Notes under the pieces: generated by a model
Database searches by the model: none
The model's input: only the letters and a program-made list of their open reading frames with translations
Told to the model about the DNA's origin: nothing
Origin: Sulfurimonas sp.
Lineage (GTDB): Bacteria > Campylobacterota > Campylobacteria > Campylobacterales > Sulfurimonadaceae
Direction: 5' to 3'
Assembly: GCA_030949945.1 (NCBI GenBank)
Contig: JAUZRZ010000026.1
Location: 1 to 64,000 of the forward strand
DNA: 64,000 nt
Shown: one piece after another, positions 56,919 through 64,000 of the stretch
Numbering within the stretch: position 1 is the first letter of the stretch
Layout: every line of letters begins with the position of its first letter
Position numbers and translations under genes: made by a program

Positions 56919-57698
56919 ATGATAGTTGATATGCACAACCATACCCCATTATGTAATCATGCCGAGGGGAGTATAGAGGAGTATGTTTTAGCTGCGATTA
57001 AGGCTAAAACTGCATTTTTTGGCTTCTCAGACCATGCTCCTATGGATTTTGACCCTAAGTATAGAATGAAATTCCAAGAGATGAAAAAATATGAAAAAGA
57101 TGTCTTAGCTGCACAGAAAAAATATGCCAATGAGATACAAATTCTTCTTGCTTATGAGGTTGATTATCTCCCAGGTCATATGGATGAGAGGGTTTTAAAC
57201 GCAGATGTTGATTACCTTATTGGTTCTATACATTTTTTAGAGGGTTGGGGTTTTGATAATCCAGAGTTTATAGGAAAATGGGAAGAACAAAATATAGATG
57301 AAATATGGCAAAAATATTTTGACACTATAAAAGAGATGGCGGAGTCTAAACTCTTTGACATAGTTGGGCATCTTGACCTTATCAAAGTTTTTAAGTTTAT
57401 GCCAAAATCAGACATAGTAAAGATGGCGACACCAGCACTTCTTGCGATAAAAGAAGCAGGTATGGTTTTAGAGTTAAATGTTGCAGGTTACAGAAAAAAA
57501 GTACAAGAGCCTTACCCTTCTAAAGAGCTACTCCAAAAAGCTTATGACTTAGATATACCCATAACTTTTTCTTCAGATGCACACAAACCAGAACAAGTAG
57601 CTATGTACAATGATGAAATAGTAGCACTTGCAAGAGATGTGGGTTACACACAATGTTCTTACTTTATTAAACGCAAAAAGTACTTTATATCTTTTTAA
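56919..57698 (+). CDS. PHP-family histidinol-phosphatase
   Basis: The 259-residue PHP-domain protein shows DMHNHTPLCNHAEGS (metal ligands, residues 4-18), GFSDHAPM, AYEVDYLPG, IGSIHFLEGWGFDN and a late FSSDAHKPEQ. This is the HisJ/HisK pattern that removes phosphate from histidinol phosphate, using divalent metals. Other PHP phosphoesterases look similar, so the substrate is inferred. It stands alone. Confidence 0.88.
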   Translation: MIVDMHNHTPLCNHAEGSIEEYVLAAIKAKTAFFGFSDHAPMDFDPKYRMKFQEMKKYEKDVLAAQKKYANEIQILLAYEVDYLPGHMDERVLNADVDYLIGSIHFLEGWGFDNPEFIGKWEEQNIDEIWQKYFDTIKEMAESKLFDIVGHLDLIKVFKFMPKSDIVKMATPALLAIKEAGMVLELNVAGYRKKVQEPYPSKELLQKAYDLDIPITFSSDAHKPEQVAMYNDEIVALARDVGYTQCSYFIKRKKYFISF

Positions 57699-57745
57699 AA
57701 AACTAAAATTTATTTAAAGTAAAGATATAATTTACTAATACATTG

Positions 57746-57751
57746 TATAAT
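57746..57751 (+). promoter_or_regulatory. candidate -10 box of the trxA operon
   Basis: TATAAT in TTGTATAATGC lies 32 bases before trxA, after an A/T-periodic tract typical of Campylobacterota promoters. It would drive trxA, the thioredoxin-like gene and trxB together. Confidence 0.55.
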
Positions 57752-57783
57752 GCTACAAAATATTAAAATAAAAGGATTTACAA

Positions 57784-58104
57784 ATGGGTAAATATATAGA
57801 ATTAACTGGTGCAGATTTCGAAGCAACACTTTCAGAAGGTGTATCTTTAGTTGACTTTTGGGCTCCATGGTGTGGACCTTGTCGTATGATTGCTCCTGTT
57901 ATTGAAGAGTTAGCAGAAGATTTTGATGGTAAGGCTAAAATCTGTAAAGTTAACACAGATGAAGAGCAAGAAATTGCTGTAAAATTTGGTATTCGTTCTA
58001 TTCCAACTATCATGTTCTTTAAAGATGGTGAGATGGTTGATCAAGTTGTTGGTGCACAAAGCAAACAAGCTTTAGCTGACAAAATCAACGCTCTTTTAGG
58101 ATAA
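57784..58104 (+). CDS. trxA: thioredoxin
   Basis: This cytoplasmic disulfide reductant has 106 residues. The active site WAPWCGPC places the cysteines at 30 and 33, and the cis-proline loop is RSIPTIMFF. It begins a three-gene run with a thioredoxin-fold membrane protein and trxB, so reductase and substrate are co-expressed. Confidence 0.97.
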   Translation: MGKYIELTGADFEATLSEGVSLVDFWAPWCGPCRMIAPVIEELAEDFDGKAKICKVNTDEEQEIAVKFGIRSIPTIMFFKDGEMVDQVVGAQSKQALADKINALLG

Positions 58105-58121
58105 TCTTTAAGGATTAAACT

Positions 58122-58610
58122 TTGGCTAAAAGAAAAGGAAAATCACTTTTTTCTCTCTCTACACTTTTAGCCTCTTTCTTCGGAGCAGCTATGGTAGCTG
58201 CCTCTTTTGCTTACTTCAACTATAAATTTTCAGAGTATAAGTTTATCGACTTTAAAGAGTGGACTTTTTATGAAAAAAATGACCTTTTTATACCAAAAGA
58301 GGAGAAGTACATTGTAGTTTTTTACTCTTCTCGCCAAAAAGAGACTATGCAACTTTTAGCTGACATAAACTTAACACTTCCCGTTCTTGCCATTGATTAT
58401 TACAACAGAGTAAGAACAAACAGTAAAAATACTACTTTTTTAAGAAGTGGAACAAAAAATTCTCTATCATTTATACAACGTTTTAACATCTACGAATCAC
58501 CCTCTATCTTCTTTATAAAACGAGTAAAAGAGACTCTTTATAAACAAGATAGTATGATACGTAAGCTAGATAATTTAAAAGAACTATCTCAAAAGATAAA
58601 CTCTCTCTAA
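58122..58610 (+). CDS. membrane-anchored thioredoxin-like protein lacking CxxC
   Basis: Start is TTG 58122, 17 bases after trxA. The 162-residue protein has a basic N-terminus and one membrane helix (STLLASFFGAAMVAASFAYF), then a domain that reads like a thioredoxin fold. The strand KYIVVFYSSRQKETMQLL has SSRQ where CxxC would be, and ESPSIFFIKR matches the cis-proline loop. The domain would face the periplasm. It ends ten bases before trxB. The fold is inferred; no function is known. Confidence 0.82.
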   Translation: MAKRKGKSLFSLSTLLASFFGAAMVAASFAYFNYKFSEYKFIDFKEWTFYEKNDLFIPKEEKYIVVFYSSRQKETMQLLADINLTLPVLAIDYYNRVRTNSKNTTFLRSGTKNSLSFIQRFNIYESPSIFFIKRVKETLYKQDSMIRKLDNLKELSQKINSL

Positions 58611-58620
58611 AAGGAATAAA

Positions 58621-59565
58621 ATGGCAATTCTTGATTGTGCTATCGTTGGTGGTGGACCTGCTGGGCTAACTGCTGGACTCTATACAACACGCGGTGGATT
58701 AGAAAATGTAGTTATGTTTGAAAAAGGTATGCCTGGTGGGCAGATTACAAACTCATCAGAGATAGAAAATTACCCTGGAGTTACTGGTGAGATTACAGGA
58801 ATGGACCTTATGATGCCTTGGCCTGCTCAGTGTCAAAAGTTTGGACTTGTGCATGAGATGGTAAAAGTAACATGTGTAAGTAAAAGTGGTGATATTTTTA
58901 CTATTCACAAAGAGGATGGAACTACTACAGATGCACATAGTGTTATCATAGGTACAGGCTCCTCTCCTCGTCGTGTTGGTTTTAAGGGTGAAGATGAACT
59001 TTTTGGTAAGGGTGTGAGTACTTGTGCAACATGTGATGGGTTTTTTTATAAAGGTAAAGAAGTTGTTGTAATCGGTGGTGGAGATACTGCTCTTGAAGAA
59101 GCACTTTATTTAGCAAAAATCTGCTCAAAAGTCTACATTGTTCATCGACGTGATGCTTTTCGCTCTGCCCCAAATACAATAAAACGTGTTCATAATACTG
59201 AAAATATCGAACTTGTACTTGACTCTACACCAGATGAAGTATATGGCGATGATATGGGAGTAACGGGGATAAGAGTTATCAATAAAGATGGTCAAAGTCG
59301 TGATATTGAAGTTCCTGGTGTTTTTACCTTTGTTGGAAATGATGTCAACAATGAAACACTTATACAAAAAGATGGCAATTTTTTATGTGAGATGAATGAG
59401 CTAGGACAGGTAAAAGTTAACCTAAAAATGCAAACTTCACTCCCTGGTCTTTTTGCAACAGGTGATATGCGTCAAGATGCACCAAAACAAGTAGTCTCAG
59501 CAGCAGGTGATGGTGCAGTAGCAGCACTTAGTGCTATATCTTATGTGGATGAGTTATTAAACTAA
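58621..59565 (+). CDS. trxB: thioredoxin-disulfide reductase
   Basis: TrxB is an NADPH-dependent FAD enzyme that reduces thioredoxin. The 314-residue protein has the FAD loop VGGGPAGLTAGLY, the redox pair CATC at residues 135-138, the nucleotide loop VIGGGDTALEEALYL and a C-terminal FATGDMRQDAPKQV. Operonic linkage to trxA supports the assignment. Confidence 0.97.
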   Translation: MAILDCAIVGGGPAGLTAGLYTTRGGLENVVMFEKGMPGGQITNSSEIENYPGVTGEITGMDLMMPWPAQCQKFGLVHEMVKVTCVSKSGDIFTIHKEDGTTTDAHSVIIGTGSSPRRVGFKGEDELFGKGVSTCATCDGFFYKGKEVVVIGGGDTALEEALYLAKICSKVYIVHRRDAFRSAPNTIKRVHNTENIELVLDSTPDEVYGDDMGVTGIRVINKDGQSRDIEVPGVFTFVGNDVNNETLIQKDGNFLCEMNELGQVKVNLKMQTSLPGLFATGDMRQDAPKQVVSAAGDGAVAALSAISYVDELLN

Positions 59566-59614
59566 AAGAGTTATTTAATATGTTATCATTTGAAAAAAGT
59601 AATAAAGGTCTATT

Positions 59615-60382
59615 ATGATAAAAGTTGGAATATTTGGAGCAAATGGTCGTGTTGGGAAACTATTAATTGAAAATCTTTTAGATACTCCTGATATGAGTTT
59701 AAGTAGTGTTTATGTAAGAAATAGTTTAAATTTTTCAGTGGATCCATCTGTTTTAATAAGTACGGATATAAAAATATTTTTAAATGCTTGTGATATTGTT
59801 ATTGATTTCTCACTTCCTGAGGCTTGTGAGGCACTTCTTGAAGCTGTAATGATTACACCAAAACCATTAGTTATAGGAACAACTGGATTAAATACCCATC
59901 AACTTAACCTTCTCAAAGAAGCAAGTCTCAATATGCCAATACTTTATGCAACAAATATGAGTCTTGGAGTTGCACTTTTAAATAAGCTCGTACAACAAGC
60001 ATCAACTGCTCTAAAAGGTTTTGATATTGAAATAGTAGAACATCATCATAAACATAAAAAAGATGCCCCTAGTGGTACTGCTTTGACTCTTGGTGAGCAT
60101 GCAGCCAGAGGTCGTGGTCTTGAACTTGATAAAGTAAGAGTAAGTGGTCGAGATGGGAACATTGGTGAAAGAAGTGAAGATGAGATTGCGGTCATGGCTA
60201 TTCGCGGTGGAGACATCGTTGGGCGCCATACTGTAGGTTTTTATAATGATGGTGAGTTTTTAGAACTAAACCATACAGCAACATCTAGAAGTACTTTTTC
60301 CAAAGGTGCAATTCGTGCAGGCAACTGGTTAGCATCACAAGAGGCTGGACTCTACTCTATAAGTGACTGCTTAAGTCTGTAA
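59615..60382 (+). CDS. dapB: 4-hydroxy-tetrahydrodipicolinate reductase
   Basis: DapB acts in lysine and diaminopimelate synthesis. The 255-residue protein has the Rossmann loop GIFGANGRVGKLL, the catalytic EHHHKHKKDAPSGTA motif and the conserved end ATSRSTFSKGAIRAGNWL. It follows trxB by 49 bases and converges on pflA. No clear terminator is visible in the 36-base gap. Confidence 0.97.
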   Translation: MIKVGIFGANGRVGKLLIENLLDTPDMSLSSVYVRNSLNFSVDPSVLISTDIKIFLNACDIVIDFSLPEACEALLEAVMITPKPLVIGTTGLNTHQLNLLKEASLNMPILYATNMSLGVALLNKLVQQASTALKGFDIEIVEHHHKHKKDAPSGTALTLGEHAARGRGLELDKVRVSGRDGNIGERSEDEIAVMAIRGGDIVGRHTVGFYNDGEFLELNHTATSRSTFSKGAIRAGNWLASQEAGLYSISDCLSL

Positions 60383-60418
60383 CTATGCAGACTATAAAGC
60401 AAATCTAAGCCTGTAAAG

Positions 60419-62771
60419 TTATCTTTTAGCAGTTGTTGCTAACTTAGCCCATGCACTGCTAGGATCTGCTTCTATAGCCTTAGTAAATGCGGTCTCTGCT
60501 TCTTCATCTCTCCCAAAGTTTATTTAAAAGTGTCCCCTTTAAGTACTGCTGACGGGACCTATCATTTTTACTTAAATCAACACTATCTAAAGATTCTATA
60601 ACAGACAAAGCTTTATTGTAATTTTCTCTATTGACATATGCTTCATAAAGTGTAAATTCAACATATGGACTCTGAGCACTTGAGTGAGAACTTTTCTGAA
60701 TGCTCATTACTTTCTCACCGTATTTAATAACTATATTGTCATCTTTTCGAGCAGTTCCTATACTCATAACAGATACATACCGTTCAATATCCTTATAGTC
60801 TAAACCAAATAACTCCTCTATCTTTATCATAATCTTTATCATTTCATCTTTCTTTTCTAAGCGATTATAAGTATCAAAAAGGTATCTATATATTTCATTA
60901 TAGGGTGAATTTTTATCATCTTCTATAAGTGCTATAAGGTCTTTACTAGCATCAATAACATTAGTGTAATTACCAGTTGAAAAATCAACTTTTACATATC
61001 TAAAAAGCCATTTTTTTCTATGTTCTAAGTTTTCACTTTTAAAATTTTTCAGTGCTATACTCTTGGCTAAAGTATAATCTCCCCCATACATTGCACACTC
61101 GTATAAGCCATCATCCCACTCATTTGAGAGTGTCACATTATACTCATTTGACATACTTAGTACTCTGTTGCACTCTTTGTTTTTTAGAGAACTTTTCATG
61201 ACACCTATAACAGCCTTATGAACTATACTTTGTATATCTATATACTTCTCATCATCAAGGTTTAATATCTCATCTTTCATCTCTAAAACATCAGAGTACT
61301 TCTGCTCTTGTAGTAAAAGTTTTGCTTTTTCATATAGTGCACGATTACCTATTGTATCATTAGCATAAGTTGTGATGAGTTTATCATACTCCGCTAATCT
61401 ATCTGTTGCATTTGAGTCTGCAACTTCAAAAAAGAGTTCATCTTTAGCAATTTCAACTTGATTTATATACTCTCCATCGGGAAACTCTTTGATATATTTA
61501 TTTAACACTATTAATGCTTTTTTCTTATCTTGAGTTTTTGCTAGCCAGAGTGCTTTTTTACTTAGAAGTACTTCATACTCATCAAATGTATAATCAATTG
61601 CATCCAGAAGTGCACCTGCCATTTTTGCTGCAGTTTTATAATGCTCTTCATCTGCAAAATTATTCATCATTATTTTAGACTCACGTTCTTTTTCATGTAA
61701 ATAATCAGGTTTTGCATCTATTATCTTATCTATATACTTTGCAGATTCCTTTAAAGAACTCTCCTGTTTGAGTTTAGCAATTCTAAACGCAGCTGTTGCT
61801 GCCACCTCTAAATCTTTAGTACGATAGAGTGCTTTTTTATAAAACTTTAGAGCTGGAGTAATTCCTCCACTTGCTACTAACATATCTGCCTTATAGATAT
61901 ATCCCCACTCTGTAAAAACTGTATTTGCATGTTCACTAAAGAGTCTATCAAAAAAGTAATCAGCATCTGTACTCATACCAATTTGAGCATAAGCATCTGC
62001 TGTATATGCCAAAATTTCAGGAATATTTTCATTAGATGAATACTCATGCAAATACACTTTTGCACTGCTAATAACATTATCATAATCTTTTAACTTATGA
62101 AAAAGCTTTATCTTATAGTAAATAAGTTCCGCCTTAAAAAGAGTGTTTGGGTACTCTTGTAAAATATCATCAACTACATTCATACATAGTTCATACTTTT
62201 TCTCTTTGAAGTAGCGTTTAACTTTAAGGTAGTCTTTTACATCCCCTACTTTTTGGATATGCACAGGATTCCCTTTTATATCAAGGCTTCCAACATATGG
62301 TAATTTATCTCTGTCCATAAAAAATGGCAAATTGAGGCTTATCTCTGGTCGTGGACTGTTTTTAATAAGTGGTAACTTCTCTTTATAACCTATAATACTC
62401 CATCTATCACTCATACTAACATCAGCACTATATACACTATCTTCACGACTAAGATCAAAAACATCAGCAATGAGTTTAATCTTATAGATTGGTTTTATAC
62501 TTATAAAAAAAGTCTCTTTGTTTATAAAAGTATGCACTCTAGAAAATTCATTTTGTAATGTTTTGACATTAGTTGATGGTTTTTTTGAAAATGCACAGAC
62601 TACTTCTGTAGTTAGCATAAAATCATCTTTTATTTTTTGGCATATAAACCTATTTTTATCAGAAATTTTGAGGATAGAATAAGAGGAAAACTCATCTTTT
62701 GCACTATCCATAGAAATTTCAAGTGCAAAAGAGGGAATACATAAAAGAGCTAAGAGTATAGTTTTAAACAA
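60419..62771 (-). CDS. pflA: PflA-like TPR flagellar protein, frameshifted near its end
   Basis: The roughly 783-residue protein has a signal peptide (MFKTILLALLCIPSFALE), an N-terminal strand-rich part and many TPR-like helical repeats (for example ADAYAQIGMSTDADYFFDRL). An extra T near 60530 shifts the frame; corrected, it ends EAETAFTKAIEADPSSAWAK and TTAKR at 60419. In Campylobacter and Helicobacter, pflA (paralysed flagella A) lies directly after nuoN as here; PflA is part of the periplasmic motor scaffold. The name rests on synteny, size and TPR content. Confidence 0.82.
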
Positions 62772-62806
62772 ATGCTCTACTCCTTAACTTTAGAGAGTTA
62801 TAAAAT

Positions 62807-64000
62807 TTAATAACCACTGTTATATACAAATGCAGTAACAAATTCAAGTAATGAATCTAATGCTACAAAAGCAAATACAGTTCCTATAATAGCAAAACCA
62901 ATAATAGTTTTAAGTGCTGTTGTAGCATTTGCCACATAGAGTTGACCATTGTTATCTACATTAGAAGTTATAGGATCTTTCATAAACATATATACTATGA
63001 GTTTAATATAATAATAACCCGCAATTGCAGAGTTGAGTGCCATAATTAGAGCAAGCAGAGTGTAACCACTTGTAACTGCTGAACTAATCATATAAATCTT
63101 ACCCCAAAATAGAGCAAAAGGAGGCAGACCTGCAAGACTTAACATAAACAGACCCATAACAATAGCTGCCATTGGGGATGTTTGTATCATACCTGAGAAC
63201 TTCTCAAAACTATGGTCAGTTTTTTGATACCCTGGAAGCTCTTTTTGACGAGAAATCCAAAGCATAGAAAATGAACCAAGATTTGTAAAACTAAACAGAA
63301 TCCAGTAAAGAAAAAGTGCTGAATTAGACTGCGTAGTACCGATAAGAATAGCAGCCATAACAAAACCTGCATGAGATATAGAAGAGTAAGCAAGCATACG
63401 TTTTACATCGCTTTGAACAAGTGCCCAAATATTTGCTGCAGTCATTGTAACTACTACAAATATATAAAGTACTACTTCTAACCAAACAATATTTGCATGA
63501 ATTAAGAACTCAAAAAGTCTCATTGCTACAACAAACGCAGCTATTTTTGGAACAATTGACATATATCCAGCCATTGCAGCTGAACTACCCTCATAAACAT
63601 CAGGTGTCCAAGTATGAAATGGAACAATTGAGAGCTTAAAGCCAAAAGAAGCTAACATCATAACTACTGCCACAAGTACAAAACCTATGTCCGCATAATT
63701 ATTTGCTTGAAGGACAGCGGCTATTTGGTTTATCTCTATTGAACCTGTTAGTGCATAAAACACCATAGAACCAAAAGAGTAAAAACCTGCAGCTAAGGCA
63801 CCCATAGTAAAGTACTTAATTGCCGCTTCAAATGACTTGTCACGATTATGCATTGCAATAAGAGTATAAAGTGCTAATGAAGCTGTCTCTAAACCTACAA
63901 AGATAAGGATTAAATTATCACTCGCTACCATAAACTGAAAACCTGCAATCATAAATAAGAAAAGTGCAAAAAATTCAGGGTAAGAGAACTCATGAAAACG
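62807..64000 (-). CDS. nuoN: NADH-quinone oxidoreductase subunit N (5' end outside the window)
   Basis: NuoN is an antiporter-like membrane subunit of respiratory complex I. The visible part, about 397 residues, continues open to the right edge. It has many membrane helices and family motifs such as [50 protein letters not shown] and [13 protein letters not shown]. The stop lies 35 bases before pflA. The rest of the nuo operon is expected beyond the right edge. Confidence 0.96.
   Translation of the reverse strand, partial: RFHEFSYPEFFALFLFMIAGFQFMVASDNLILIFVGLETASLALYTLIAMHNRDKSFEAAIKYFTMGALAAGFYSFGSMVFYALTGSIEINQIAAVLQANNYADIGFVLVAVVMMLASFGFKLSIVPFHTWTPDVYEGSSAAMAGYMSIVPKIAAFVVAMRLFEFLIHANIVWLEVVLYIFVVVTMTAANIWALVQSDVKRMLAYSSISHAGFVMAAILIGTTQSNSALFLYWILFSFTNLGSFSMLWISRQKELPGYQKTDHSFEKFSGMIQTSPMAAIVMGLFMLSLAGLPPFALFWGKIYMISSAVTSGYTLLALIMALNSAIAGYYYIKLIVYMFMKDPITSNVDNNGQLYVANATTALKTIIGFAIIGTVFAFVALDSLLEFVTAFVYNSGY

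Overview
The window is a 64 kb piece of an AT-rich chromosome from a Campylobacterota (epsilonproteobacterial) bacterium, most likely a Sulfurimonas-type sulfur oxidizer. The basis is gene order and family content: truB-csrA-ispE-smpB in one operon, a TPR gene of the PflA type directly after nuoN, a remote CheZ homologue, 6S RNA in front of purD, a DUF3972 protein, an NhaD antiporter and a NIT-type hybrid kinase. The genus is inference. I see no plasmid, phage, transposase or CRISPR array.

Layout, left to right. 0.2-13 kb is a long minus-strand housekeeping run: rplS-trmD-rimM-khpA-rpsP, ffh, a pseudouridine synthase, waaA, a zinc-ribbon coiled-coil protein, a NIF3 protein, a TPR protein, an M23 peptidase, smpB, ispE, csrA, a 53-codon ORF, truB and a UvrD/PcrA helicase. 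13-16.6 kb holds a LysR regulator, an SspB-like unknown, a class IV aminotransferase, cysK and tRNA-Leu(GAG). 16.6-30 kb (minus) holds atpE, pnp, a phosphoribosyltransferase-like gene, lptD, an RDD protein, purD, 6S RNA, hemD, guaA, nhaD, nadB and an LptM-like lipoprotein. 29.6-37.7 kb (plus) holds uvrC and a four-gene PAS / Hpt / hybrid-kinase / receiver phosphorelay. 37.7-40.9 kb holds lon and bamD. 41-48.6 kb is the most accessory-looking part: an orphan membrane protein, a secreted protein with an 11-copy 15-nt repeat, a roughly 1,336-residue secreted protein and three prepilin-like genes. 48.7-64 kb returns to housekeeping: long-form hibernation factor, recG, glyQ, an outer-membrane barrel, a DUF89 protein, purE, a U32 protein, cheZ, a PHP phosphatase, trxA / thioredoxin-like / trxB, dapB, pflA and the 3' part of nuoN.

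Two patterns cut across the annotation. First, at least seventeen genes carry single-base indels, often in homopolymers, including essential ones (rpsP, ispE, guaA, lon, bamD, recG). In nearly all of them a clean protein resumes at once in the next frame. This is best explained by uncorrected sequencing error, so I annotate such genes at full length and give the break point. Second, three copies of a roughly 90-120 bp palindromic element with a shared AGGGAC-N4/6-GTCCCT hairpin and related ends sit at 14.1, 26.5 and 49.2 kb. They fill intergenic gaps, abut gene ends and in two cases supply the stop codon of the neighbouring gene. This looks like an undescribed MITE- or REP-like family.

The best candidates for an undescribed system are that repeat family, the secreted-protein plus prepilin cluster at 42.6-48.6 kb, and the phosphorelay with no DNA-binding output at 31.9-37.7 kb.
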